DNA of 64,000 nt from JAHJHG01 sp964463425 (lineage in GTDB: Bacteria > Patescibacteriota > Microgenomatia > UBA8517), in contig CAYXBV010000001.1 in the NCBI GenBank assembly GCA_964463425.1, positions 55,652 to 119,651 of the forward strand. The letters run 5' to 3'. A model generated the notes under the pieces. The model had not been told where the DNA came from, searched no databases, and worked only from the letters and a program-made list of their open reading frames with translations. Both the position numbers and the translations under genes were made by a program. Of the stretch, positions 51,324-60,509 are shown piece by piece. Each line of letters opens with the position of its first letter. The first letter of the stretch is position 1.

Positions 51324-51968
51324 TCAGGGTTTTCCAGGAACCTCGTGGTGTTTGCGGCATCGCGCTTCATAGAGCTCGCTTGCTCCAACAACCACAACTG
51401 AATCATCATAATTTGCAGGTTCTCCATCTATTAATCGTTGTGTAAATGATGCTGGCCCACCGCAAACTTTACACACCGCACTGTTTTTGTCTAATTTATC
51501 TGCTTGAACCATAAGAATCGGTACGAAACCGAAAGGTTCACCACGAAAATCCGTATCCAGACCAGCAACAATGACACGAATCCCCCTATCCGCCATTTCT
51601 TGAATGAGTGGGACTATCTCCTTATTGAGAAATTGAGCGTTGTCAATAGCGACCAAAGAAACATCCTCCCTTAATACTTTTTTCAATTGTTCTGTAGTTT
51701 TAACTGGTGTTGCCTCAAACTCATTTCCTGCATGAGAGACAATCTTGTTTTTCGAAGACTCTTCAGTAACACAGACATTAAATGCCTGAATTTTATAATC
51801 ACCGTAAGTGGCCCGACGAAGGCGCCTAATTATTTCGTCCGTTTTTCCACAGGACTTTGGGCCAACAATAATTTCAACAGAACCCATCTCTATTTGTCTG
51901 TATTCAGAATTCTTTTCTCGTTCCAACATTTCCTTTCGTTTTGTATCAATACTAAGCAGTTCTGTCAA
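51324..51968 (-). CDS. tdk: thymidine kinase (TK1-type), altered active site
   Basis: A 214-aa TK1-like protein. The Walker A reads GPKSCGKTDE (36-45) where GPMFSGKTEE is usual, and the catalytic-base motif DEAQFF reads D109-N-A-Q-F-L, with Asn110 in the place of the catalytic Glu. The zinc-binding lid region is kept (CKVC near 168, RCRKHHEVPGKP at the end). It may be a weak or re-purposed kinase. It overlaps topA by 4 bp. Confidence 0.85.
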   Translation of the reverse strand: MTELLSIDTKRKEMLEREKNSEYRQIEMGSVEIIVGPKSCGKTDEIIRRLRRATYGDYKIQAFNVCVTEESSKNKIVSHAGNEFEATPVKTTEQLKKVLREDVSLVAIDNAQFLNKEIVPLIQEMADRGIRVIVAGLDTDFRGEPFGFVPILMVQADKLDKNSAVCKVCGGPASFTQRLIDGEPANYDDSVVVVGASELYEARCRKHHEVPGKP

Positions 51969-53953
51969 CTACTAGATGTAGATTTTTCTGGAGTTGGCTT
52001 ACGCCACGAAGCCCATTCACAATCAGGGTATTGAGAGCATCCAAAGAATTTTCTTTTCTTTTTAGTTTGTCTAATAATAACATCTCCCTTTTTACATTCA
52101 GGGCATTTCATACCTATTTTTTCAATATATTTTTCAGTGTGTTTGCAATCAGGGAATCTTGAACAAGAAATAAATTTCCCAAATCTTCCGATTCTAATAA
52201 CTAATTCGCCTTCTTTGCAGGTTGGACATTTTTTCCCAAGTTTCTCAACTTCGATCTTAACCCTCTCCGCTGTTTTCTCTACCGTTTTAAGTTTTTTACC
52301 AAGGGGTTTCCAAAATCCAGCTATTAACTTTTCCCACTCTTTTTCCCCTGCGGCAACATCGTCCAAATCGGATTCCATTTGAGCAGTAAAAGTGTATTCA
52401 AATACATCAGGGAAATTCGACAGTAGAAAATCGTTTACGGCAACCCCCACAGGTGTTGAGTAAAATCTTCTTTCTTTCTTTTCAACATAGTTTCTCATTT
52501 GAATTGTTGAAATTGTCGGAGCATAAGTTGAAGGCCTACCTATTCCCAGTTTTTCAAGCGTTTTTATAATTGAGGCTTCGTTATATCTTGGTGGAGGCTC
52601 TGTAAATTTTTGATTCGATATAACTTTAACTAAACTCAATTCTTCGTTAACCGCTAGCGTTGGCAACTCTTGTTCTTCGTTGTTCCCGGTTCTTTTAATT
52701 ACCTTTCTCCATCCATCAAATTTAGTCATACGTCCGGAGGTTCTTAAGAAATATTTCTTGCCATTTGCTCCCTCAACTTCTATTGTCGTTTCGTCATATA
52801 TCGCTTCCATCATTTGGCAAGCAATAAACCTGCCCCAAATAAGTCCGTAAAGCTTTTCGGCGTCTTTTCCATATCTTCCTGATACTTCCACTTCCTTTTT
52901 CATTTTGGTTGGACGAATTGCTTCGTGGGCTTCTTGAGCAACCTTAGCCTTCGTTTTGTAAAATCGGGGCTTTTCCGGAAGATATTCTTTACCATGTGCT
53001 TTTTCGATATATCCTCTTACTTTCTTTATTGCAGAAGCGGCAATATTAGTCGAATCAGTTCGATGATAAGTAATTAAACCTTCCTCATATAGTCTTTGGG
53101 CCACCGACATTGTTTTCTTTGCTGACCAATGAAAAAGGCTGGCCGCTGATTGTGTCATCGTGGAAGTCGTAAAAGGAGCATTTGGGTTTTTCTTTACTTC
53201 TCTTTTCTTAATATCTAGAACTCTATATTTCGATTTTTTTAACCCCGAGGTAACACTATCCGCATCTTTTTTATTCGAGATGTCGGCTTTCTTATTATCA
53301 ACTTTGATTAACCTAACGGTTAATTTACTCTTTTTGCCACCTGCTTGAGAAACATCGCAAAAGAATTCCCAATATTCATCTGGCTTAAATTTCTTAATCT
53401 TTCTTTCTCTTTCAACTATTAATCGAACAGCGATTGTTTGTACTCGACCAGCTGATAGTCCGCGTCTTACCTTTTTCCAAAGAAGTGGGGAAAGTTGATA
53501 ACCAACAAGCCTGTCCAAAACTCGCCTCGCAATTTGGGCATCAACAAGTTTTTCATCAATACTGCGTGGTGACTCAATGGCCTTGTTAACGGCTTTATTT
53601 GTAATTTCATGAAAGACGATTCTTTTTATTTTGTCTTCTGAAATTTTTCCCTTTGTGTCTTCCTGAAATAACTCAGAAGCGTGGTGTGCAATTGCTTCTC
53701 CTTCACGGTCAGGGTCAGTCGCCAGATATATTTTTTTTGCCTTCTTGGCAGCCGCTACCATTTCTTTTATGCTCTTCTCTCTTCCCTTAACGACAACATA
53801 ATCCGGCTTAAAATTATTTTCAACATCCACCCCTAGTTTTGATTTGGGTAAATCCTTAAGATGACCTGTTGTCGCCATCACCTTAAAATCCCCACTTAAA
53901 AACTTTGTTATCGTTCTTGCTTTTGTTGGGCTCTCTACAATTATTAAATCCAT
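51965..53953 (-). CDS. topA: DNA topoisomerase I
   Basis: A type IA topoisomerase that relaxes negative supercoils. Toprim domain at the start (IIVESPTKARTI), DPDREGEAIAHH metal site, and the active-site tyrosine in ITYHRTDST. Two C-terminal C4 zinc ribbons are present: CPTC...CSRFPDC and CPEC...CSQYPDC. About 662 aa from the ATG at 53953; an upstream start would add four residues. Confidence 0.96.
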   Translation of the reverse strand: MDLIIVESPTKARTITKFLSGDFKVMATTGHLKDLPKSKLGVDVENNFKPDYVVVKGREKSIKEMVAAAKKAKKIYLATDPDREGEAIAHHASELFQEDTKGKISEDKIKRIVFHEITNKAVNKAIESPRSIDEKLVDAQIARRVLDRLVGYQLSPLLWKKVRRGLSAGRVQTIAVRLIVERERKIKKFKPDEYWEFFCDVSQAGGKKSKLTVRLIKVDNKKADISNKKDADSVTSGLKKSKYRVLDIKKREVKKNPNAPFTTSTMTQSAASLFHWSAKKTMSVAQRLYEEGLITYHRTDSTNIAASAIKKVRGYIEKAHGKEYLPEKPRFYKTKAKVAQEAHEAIRPTKMKKEVEVSGRYGKDAEKLYGLIWGRFIACQMMEAIYDETTIEVEGANGKKYFLRTSGRMTKFDGWRKVIKRTGNNEEQELPTLAVNEELSLVKVISNQKFTEPPPRYNEASIIKTLEKLGIGRPSTYAPTISTIQMRNYVEKKERRFYSTPVGVAVNDFLLSNFPDVFEYTFTAQMESDLDDVAAGEKEWEKLIAGFWKPLGKKLKTVEKTAERVKIEVEKLGKKCPTCKEGELVIRIGRFGKFISCSRFPDCKHTEKYIEKIGMKCPECKKGDVIIRQTKKKRKFFGCSQYPDCEWASWRKPTPEKSTSSS

Positions 53954-53977
53954 GTACTTAGTCAATAAAACATTATT

Positions 53978-54643
53978 CTAGACGATTGAGTCAAGTATGT
54001 CTTTTGGTTTTTGGGCAATTTGCGCCCCATTTTCTATTAAATACAGCGGTGCCGCAGAGAGAGGTGAGTCAATTGGTCCAGGAATTGCGAACACGTCTCT
54101 CCCTTGATTTGCCGCCCATGAAGCTGTTGATAAAGTACCACTTCTTCTAGCTCCTTCGACAACCAAAACAGCAAGCGATAATCCCGATATTATTCTGTTT
54201 CTCGTCAAAAAATTTTTACCCAATGGTTTAGTTCCAAGAGGAAATTCAGAAATTATAACACCGCTATTTTTTATCCTTTCAGCAAGTGATTTATTTTCTG
54301 GCGGATAGACAATATCCAATCCGCATCCCAATACCGCTATTGTTCTACCGCCTGCACTTAATGCTGCCTTGTGAGCAATAGTGTCAATACCCCTGGCAAG
54401 ACCCGACACAATAGTTACTTTATTTTTAGCCAACTCTCTAGCAAATTTTGCAGCCATTCTTTTACCGTAGTCTGTCATTCTTCTTGTCCCTATTATGGCA
54501 ACTGCTTTTTTATCTGCTTTCCTCATACTCCCAGACATGTATAAAAGTTGAGGTCTTTCATTAGCGGGCAATGATAGAAGATTCTCCGGATATTTTTTAT
54601 CTTGCCAGCTTGCTTTGTAAATTTTCTTAATTGTCTTGTTCAT
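53978..54643 (-). CDS. dprA: DNA-processing protein DprA (Rossmann core only)
   Basis: DprA loads RecA on incoming single-stranded DNA during transformation. At 221 aa it has only the Rossmann core: IIGTRRMTDYG, SGLARGIDTIAHKAAL, VLGCGLDIVYPPEN and FLTRNRIISGLS. The N-terminal SAM and C-terminal winged-helix domains are absent. Together with the type IV pilus it suggests natural DNA uptake. It overlaps the PBP gene by 17 bp. Confidence 0.94.
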   Translation of the reverse strand: MNKTIKKIYKASWQDKKYPENLLSLPANERPQLLYMSGSMRKADKKAVAIIGTRRMTDYGKRMAAKFARELAKNKVTIVSGLARGIDTIAHKAALSAGGRTIAVLGCGLDIVYPPENKSLAERIKNSGVIISEFPLGTKPLGKNFLTRNRIISGLSLAVLVVEGARRSGTLSTASWAANQGRDVFAIPGPIDSPLSAAPLYLIENGAQIAQKPKDILDSIV

Positions 54644-56279
54644 GAAACCAGTAATCGAATATTTCCCTCGCTATTGGTCCAGCAACTTGTGAGCCCTCGC
54701 CTCCTTTTTCTACTAAAACGGTCATCACTATTTCAGGAAAGTCTGATGGGGCAAAAACAGTAAACCATGCATGAGTGGCATCTTCTTGGTTTGTTTCTGC
54801 CGTTCCTGTTTTACATGCAACTAGAGGAGTAAAATCAAAAAAAGTATAACCAGTTCCTCCATCACTACAAACCTCAACCATTCCCTCTTTTACAAATTCT
54901 AGGTTGTCTGTGTCTATTTTAACTTCTTCGCATTTCTCATTACCGGCAATTTTCGGCTCACATAGATACCCGCTTGATGCAATTGTTGATATGGCGGTGT
55001 TAATACCAACTGGTGTTAAAGAAAGATCTCCTTGTCCAATAGAAACATGATAAGTATTACCTAAGAACCAGCGCTCACCCTTAACTCTTTCTTTCCATTC
55101 CGGAGAGGGCACTAATCCTGAAATCTCTCCAGGTAAATCGATTTCTGTTTTACTTCCAAGCCCTAGTTTGTGTGACCACTCCACTAGTTTATCTATTCCA
55201 ACCAGCTCACCAATCTTGTAGAAAAATGTGTCTGTCGACCGAGCAATGGCTCTTACTAAATCTATCTCTCCTTCTGTTTTTCCATATTGAGTAAAGTACC
55301 AGTTAGAATAAGAAAATTTTCCATACAAAGTATCCATTGTGATCTGTCCTGTATCTTCATAAATATATTCTTCGTCTATCTCTCCTTCTTCTAAAGCGGC
55401 TATGGCCACAACTGGCTTGTATACAGACCCCGGAGCGAAACTTCCACCAATAACACGATTAAATAGCGGCAAATTCTTATCGTTTAATACCTCGCTTATT
55501 TCTGCCTGCTTATGACCATCAACAAATATGTTCGGATCAAAGGAAGGCGAGGAGTAAAGAGCTAAAACCTCACCTCTTGGGTCTGTGGAAATAACCGCTC
55601 CTTGTTTTTCGGGTGGCATATCTTCACTTTCTACCACAGCTTTGGCAACAGCTTCTTGTAAACCATAGTGAATTGTTGTTTGAATATCATTGCCGGGAGT
55701 TGGATCTTTTTTGCCAAGAACCCTAATTTTCCGACCAGAAGAATCTACTTCTACTAACTCTTCACCATCAATACCAGACAAAATACATTCATACTGTTCT
55801 TCTAAGCCACTTCGACCCACTAATTGGCCTATTTTTCTTGCCCCTTTCTCGGGACACTGAGGATTAATGGTATCTAACTCTTCTTCGTTCACTTCACCAA
55901 CATAGCCAGTTAAATGAGCCGCGGCGGCTCCAAGTTTATAGTCTCTTTCCCACTCAGTAATCAACTCTTCTTCAGTGGCATTGCTAATGTCTTTTGTTTT
56001 TTCATAAGCAGACCCCGGAGTAAAAGATACTTTCAGTTGTATTTCTTTGTTTCCCGCTAATAACTCACCGCCTCTGGCAATTATGTTTCCTCGGGGTGCG
56101 GTAATTGGTACACGCCTAATTCTATTTCCTTCTGCTAAATCTCTGTAATACTCTCCCTTGATAATCTGAAGTTCAATAAGTCTCCCCACCACAATCACGA
56201 AACCCAAAATAAGAACTCCTCTTAAAAACCACCCCAACCAGCTTTGTGACTTGGAGTTCGAAAGTGTTTCCATAACCAT
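54627..56279 (-). CDS. mrdA: penicillin-binding protein 2-type transpeptidase
   Basis: A class B PBP of 550 aa that cross-links peptidoglycan, probably during elongation with MreB. Membrane anchor about 15-38, dimerisation domain with APRGNIIARGG, transpeptidase with S285-V-Y-K288, S348-T-D350 (SxD as in PBP2) and K490-T-G492. It lacks the Cys-rich or PASTA extras. First gene of pbp-dprA-topA-tdk-dnk-tmk. Confidence 0.9.
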   Translation of the reverse strand: MVMETLSNSKSQSWLGWFLRGVLILGFVIVVGRLIELQIIKGEYYRDLAEGNRIRRVPITAPRGNIIARGGELLAGNKEIQLKVSFTPGSAYEKTKDISNATEEELITEWERDYKLGAAAAHLTGYVGEVNEEELDTINPQCPEKGARKIGQLVGRSGLEEQYECILSGIDGEELVEVDSSGRKIRVLGKKDPTPGNDIQTTIHYGLQEAVAKAVVESEDMPPEKQGAVISTDPRGEVLALYSSPSFDPNIFVDGHKQAEISEVLNDKNLPLFNRVIGGSFAPGSVYKPVVAIAALEEGEIDEEYIYEDTGQITMDTLYGKFSYSNWYFTQYGKTEGEIDLVRAIARSTDTFFYKIGELVGIDKLVEWSHKLGLGSKTEIDLPGEISGLVPSPEWKERVKGERWFLGNTYHVSIGQGDLSLTPVGINTAISTIASSGYLCEPKIAGNEKCEEVKIDTDNLEFVKEGMVEVCSDGGTGYTFFDFTPLVACKTGTAETNQEDATHAWFTVFAPSDFPEIVMTVLVEKGGEGSQVAGPIAREIFDYWFHEQDN

Positions 56280-56295
56280 ATAATACCGTAATTTA

Positions 56296-56325
56296 TTGGA
56301 TAACTCAGTTGTTTTTTGCTATATT
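56296..56325 (+). promoter_or_regulatory. promoter of the 56366 gene
   Basis: TTGGAT (56296-56301), 18 bp, TATATT (56320-56325). It is divergent from the PBP gene start at 56279. Confidence 0.5.
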
Positions 56326-56365
56326 GCCCCTATCGATCATTAAAAAACCAATTGGAGGTGTAACG

Positions 56366-56638
56366 ATGAGTGTCGGCACTATTGTATTCATAAGCGTTTT
56401 ACTTATATTGGGTAGTTGGTGCATCATATATTTTACGTTCAGGCTATGGCCAATACTTGTTAATTTTTTAATTGGGACAACTGCATTAGCCTACATCCTC
56501 GAAGAGGGACAATCCGGTTGGTGGATCTCTTTGCCAATTATTTGGTATGTAGCATCCATTATTCCAATTGTTTTGTTAATATATGTCGCAGTTAAAATCG
56601 ACCTTGAAGAACAAAACAATATTAGAAACTGGGATTAA
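56366..56638 (+). CDS. small three-helix membrane protein of unknown function
   Basis: A 90-aa very hydrophobic protein, helices at about 2-24, 30-45 and 55-76, with a charged tail DLEEQNN. The ATG at 56366 has a strong Shine-Dalgarno (TTGGAGGTG, 8-16 nt upstream), unusual in this window; a TTG at 56309 in frame is less likely. Function unknown. Confidence 0.7.
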   Translation: MSVGTIVFISVLLILGSWCIIYFTFRLWPILVNFLIGTTALAYILEEGQSGWWISLPIIWYVASIIPIVLLIYVAVKIDLEEQNNIRNWD

Positions 56639-56664
56639 CCCTAACAATTGGCAAGATTAAGCAA

Positions 56665-56701
56665 AGAGCTTTCAATATGTACTATAAATATTGGAAGCTC
56701 T
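56665..56701. terminator. long hairpin between convergent genes
   Basis: A 14-bp stem AGAGCTTTCAATAT / ATATTGGAAGCTCT with one T-G wobble and a 9-nt loop, between the end of the small membrane protein gene and the end of mreB. The T-runs on both sides are weak, so it may act as a bidirectional terminator or 3' stabiliser. Confidence 0.6.
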
Positions 56702-56707
56702 ATCTAT

Positions 56708-57748
56708 TTACAACCCTTTGGTTACTTTGATTTTCTTAAGAAGCCCTGAATCTTCTAGTGTTTTTCCACACCCCTTAGCAACACAAGCAATTGGATCGTC
56801 AGCTATCCATACTGGCATCTTTGTTTCTTCTGAAACCACCTCGTCAATGCCAGGCAAAAGAGATCCTCCTCCTGCCATGACGATACCTTTTTCCATAATG
56901 TCAGAAACTAACTCCGGTGGAGTTTCTTCAAGAGCATCAACAATATTTCCAATAATTTCTCTAATTATCGGCGACAAAGACTCTCTTACCTCTGTACTTG
57001 AAAGTTTTATTGATTTTGGTAATCCAGACTCTAAATCTCTACCTCTAATTACGTGGAACTTTTCCTTTTTTGAAACAGCAGAACCAATATTTATTTTTAC
57101 TTCTTCGGCCGTTGATTCACCCAAAAGAAGAGAATATTTTAACCTTGCATATTTAACAATGGCTTCATTCATCTCATCTCCAGCAATTCTCACCGAACGA
57201 CCAATAACGATACCGCCCAAAGATATGACTGCAATTTCTGTTGTTCCTCCTCCAATATCAACCACAAATTTCCCACGAGGATCTTCTATAGATAGTCCAG
57301 CTCCAATAGCTGCCGCCATCGGTTCTTCTATAAGATGTGCTTGTCTAGCTCCTGCAGCGACAGCCGCATCGGCAACAGCCCGCCTTTCAACTTCGGTCAC
57401 TCCAGAAGGAATACCAATAACAACTCTTGGTCTGGGAATTTTAGGAATCACTGTTCCTGATTCGTGGACTTTTTTAATATAGTGATCTAACATTGCCGCC
57501 GTAGCATCAAAATCCGCAATAACTCCATCTCTTAGGGGCCTTATCGTTTCGATGGTTGCGGGAACACGCCCCAACATTCTTTTTGCCGAAGAACCAATGG
57601 CCAATATTTCTTTTGTTTTTTTATGTCTAGCTACAACGGAAGGTTCTCTTATAACAATTCCTTTTCCTTTTACCCAAACTAATGTGTTAGCAGTACCTAG
57701 GTCGATACCAACATCATGACTGAAGAAACCAAGAATGCGATTTATCAT
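56708..57748 (-). CDS. mreB: rod shape-determining protein MreB
   Basis: An actin-like filament protein (346 aa) that guides wall synthesis. Phosphate-1 IDLGTANTLVWVKGKG, phosphate-2 VVDIGGGTTEIAVISLGG and the adenosine motif MAGGGSLLPGIDE are intact. The ATG at 57748 is preferred because GATAAT on the minus strand (57755-57760) ends 6 nt before it; an in-frame start at 57766 lies upstream of the -10. mreC and mreD are not adjacent. Confidence 0.95.
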   Translation of the reverse strand: MINRILGFFSHDVGIDLGTANTLVWVKGKGIVIREPSVVARHKKTKEILAIGSSAKRMLGRVPATIETIRPLRDGVIADFDATAAMLDHYIKKVHESGTVIPKIPRPRVVIGIPSGVTEVERRAVADAAVAAGARQAHLIEEPMAAAIGAGLSIEDPRGKFVVDIGGGTTEIAVISLGGIVIGRSVRIAGDEMNEAIVKYARLKYSLLLGESTAEEVKINIGSAVSKKEKFHVIRGRDLESGLPKSIKLSSTEVRESLSPIIREIIGNIVDALEETPPELVSDIMEKGIVMAGGGSLLPGIDEVVSEETKMPVWIADDPIACVAKGCGKTLEDSGLLKKIKVTKGL

Positions 57749-57866
57749 ATCTTTATTATCCCACACAAGCTATTTTGCTTCGCGTCAAGTATATCCTTGA
57801 AAGTACGCCTTTGCAAAGCGGGAAACTCTTTCTTTTAATGCCTAATTAATGTAAATTTAGGGAGTT

Positions 57867-59933
57867 GTGATTACTTGGTTTGCAAACTCAATACCTTTTC
57901 TCTTTAATTTCCTTTTTTTCTTTGTACCCCTGGTCTTATTCCCAAAAACGTCTGAGCTTTTTGAATTCAATAAGGTTGTTTTAGTTTATGCCACCACAAT
58001 AATTATTGTTTCTTCCTGGCTAATTAAGATGGTCTCTGAGAAGAAAATTATATTCCGTCGCACAATATTAGACTACCCCATTTTAATCTTTTTATTAATT
58101 CAATTAATTTCTGTGTTCTTCTCGATTGACGTCCATACTTCTATTTTTGGTTATTATTCTCGCTTTCATGGAGGTTTTCTTTCCTCACTCTCCTACTCTC
58201 TTCTTTACTGGGCATATGTTTCAAATATGAACTTTTCCACAACAAAAAAGGCTGTTCGCATTACGCTTGTCTCCGCCATGTTGGTATCTATTTACGGTGT
58301 TCTTGAACGTTTTGGAATAGATAAAAATATTTGGGTGCAAGATGTACAAAACAGAATATTCTCAACACTAGGACAGCCTAATTGGCTAGCTGCATGGCTT
58401 ACTGGCCTTATTCCCATTACCTGGATGTTAATCATCTCTGGAGGGCAAAAAAACAAGTTTCGGAATGGATTACTTGCTTTATTTTCTTTATTTTTTCTTG
58501 CACTGCTCTACACCCGATCTCGGTCTGGTATTTTAGGCTTCACTGCTTCCTATTTCATCTTTTGGATTGGTTACTATTTTATCTACAAAAACTTCAAACC
58601 CATTCTCAAATCTTTTATCCAAATCACCTTTGCTATTGTTCTTGTTACTTTAGTTGCGGGAACACCCTGGACACCTAGTTTAAGTGATATGTTTAAAAAA
58701 CCTAACGTTGCTGAAACCCAAACAACGAATATCATCACTGGACCCGCTTTAGAAATCGGCGGAACAGAGTCTGGAGAGATTAGAAAAATCGTTTGGAGGG
58801 GTGCTCTAAACATTTGGAAAGGGTATCCAGTATTTGGCTCCGGTGTCGAAACATTTGCTTATTCGTATTACAATTTTCGACCTGTTGAGCACAATCTAGT
58901 TTCAGAATGGGATTTTCTCTATAACAAAGCTCACAATGAATATTTAAATTTTCTAGCTACCACCGGAACCGCAGGTTTCTTGTCATATCTCGCGCTACTT
59001 GCTACATCCATTTATATTTTTATACTTCCCTATCTTAATAAGCATAAACTAAAACAAACCCAAAGAGACGAAAAACATCTTTTGCCTCTGGCGCTCTTGT
59101 CAGGATTTTCTAGCTTAATGGTTACAAACTTTTTTGGCTTCTCAGTAGTCCCCGTAGCTCTTTTGTTGTTCTTGTTTCCAGCCATGATGATTAGCATAAA
59201 TACAAAAAAAGACACAAATACTGAAACTCTCAAAAGCGAAAAGCCAGATATCGTGCAAGTTATTGCCATGGGCGTTGTTGCTTCTGTTGTTTTTTATCTA
59301 CTCTTTTCGTTATCTCGATATTGGTACGCAGATACACTATACGCAGAAGCGAAATTACAAAACGACTTGGAGAACTATGGTGACGGAAGAGAAATGCTGC
59401 TGAAGGCAATAAAAATTTCTCCTAAAGAAGCTGTTTATTACGATGAACTGTCAGAGGCAACAAGCGGTATTGCTTTAAGTCTCAGCGAAGCAGACAATAT
59501 AGAAGCTGCTGAACAATTTGCCTTGACTTCTATAAGCGAGTCCAAGAAAGCAGTGGAATTATCTTCATCCAATCTCAACATTAGAAGAAATCAGGCAAGA
59601 TTATTTATCAGACTTTCTATTATCGATCCTAATTATTTAATCGGAGCAAAAAAATCTTTAATCGAGGCAGTTGAGTTGGCACCAACAGACGCAAAGATTT
59701 TTTACAATCTCGGGTTGACTCTGGCTCGACTAGGCGAAACCAATGAAGCAATTGAAGTTATGGGAAAAACAGTCGAAATGAAAAGCAACTATCGAGATGC
59801 GCGTTTTGCAAAAGCTCTTCTTTTAATAGATGTCGGGAGAAACGAAGAAGCAATTGTGGAATTGACCTATATATTAGATAACTTATACCCCGACGATGAG
59901 CTCGTTCGGCTTCAACTAGAAGAAATAAGATAA
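57867..59933 (+). CDS. O-antigen ligase-like membrane protein with C-terminal TPRs
   Basis: A 688-aa protein starting at GTG. About 12 hydrophobic segments fill residues 1-475; the Wzy_C/WaaL loop is near 300-345 with GSGVETFAYSYYNFRP and the NKAHNEYLNFLATTG motif. After the last helix (about 465-485) come four or more TPR units (about 500-680), e.g. AKIFYNLGLTLARLGETNEA. It probably joins or polymerises surface glycans. Confidence 0.85.
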   Translation: MITWFANSIPFLFNFLFFFVPLVLFPKTSELFEFNKVVLVYATTIIIVSSWLIKMVSEKKIIFRRTILDYPILIFLLIQLISVFFSIDVHTSIFGYYSRFHGGFLSSLSYSLLYWAYVSNMNFSTTKKAVRITLVSAMLVSIYGVLERFGIDKNIWVQDVQNRIFSTLGQPNWLAAWLTGLIPITWMLIISGGQKNKFRNGLLALFSLFFLALLYTRSRSGILGFTASYFIFWIGYYFIYKNFKPILKSFIQITFAIVLVTLVAGTPWTPSLSDMFKKPNVAETQTTNIITGPALEIGGTESGEIRKIVWRGALNIWKGYPVFGSGVETFAYSYYNFRPVEHNLVSEWDFLYNKAHNEYLNFLATTGTAGFLSYLALLATSIYIFILPYLNKHKLKQTQRDEKHLLPLALLSGFSSLMVTNFFGFSVVPVALLLFLFPAMMISINTKKDTNTETLKSEKPDIVQVIAMGVVASVVFYLLFSLSRYWYADTLYAEAKLQNDLENYGDGREMLLKAIKISPKEAVYYDELSEATSGIALSLSEADNIEAAEQFALTSISESKKAVELSSSNLNIRRNQARLFIRLSIIDPNYLIGAKKSLIEAVELAPTDAKIFYNLGLTLARLGETNEAIEVMGKTVEMKSNYRDARFAKALLLIDVGRNEEAIVELTYILDNLYPDDELVRLQLEEIR

Positions 59934-59981
59934 ACACTTAGGTCTTAAAATTTGGCCTCAAATGGGTTATAATTACTCATA

Positions 59982-60503
59982 ATGATTAGAAAAGTCGTTC
60001 AAGCAGGTGATCCCAGACTAAGAAAAGTTTCTAAGCCCGTTGGCAAAATTGACAAAAAAATAAAACTATTAATTGCTGATCTAAAAGAGACATTGCGCGC
60101 TCACAGAAACCCCGAAGGGGTTGGTTTAGCTGCTCCACAAATCGGCAAAAATCTACGAGTATTTGTAATGCTTGACGGAAAGGAACTTAAAACAGTCGTC
60201 AACCCTGAAATAATTTCCGTTACTAAAGGTAAATCAAAAGACAAGGAAGACGAAGCACTAGAGGGTTGCCTTTCGGTGCCAGACTATTACGGACCATTAA
60301 CACGAGGAGAAACCGTTAAAATTAAATATTTGAATGAAGATGAAAAAGAAATAATCGAGACCTTTAGGAATTTCCCCGCCCAAATTGTTCAGCATGAAAT
60401 AGATCATCTCAACGGTTTTCTTTTTATCGACAGACTACTCGAGCAAAAACGCCCTCTTTATCAAATCAAAGACGGCGAAGCTGAAGAGGTTGATTTTATT
60501 TAA
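59982..60503 (+). CDS. def: peptide deformylase
   Basis: Removes the formyl group from nascent proteins (173 aa). All three motifs are present: GVGLAAPQIG (46-55), EGCLS (94-98) and QHEIDH (137-142), giving Cys/His/His metal ligands and Glu139. TATAAT (59968-59973) ends 8 nt before the ATG, so it is probably leaderless. It is followed by fmt after 6 bp. Confidence 0.96.
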   Translation: MIRKVVQAGDPRLRKVSKPVGKIDKKIKLLIADLKETLRAHRNPEGVGLAAPQIGKNLRVFVMLDGKELKTVVNPEIISVTKGKSKDKEDEALEGCLSVPDYYGPLTRGETVKIKYLNEDEKEIIETFRNFPAQIVQHEIDHLNGFLFIDRLLEQKRPLYQIKDGEAEEVDFI

Positions 60504-60509
60504 CAAAGT

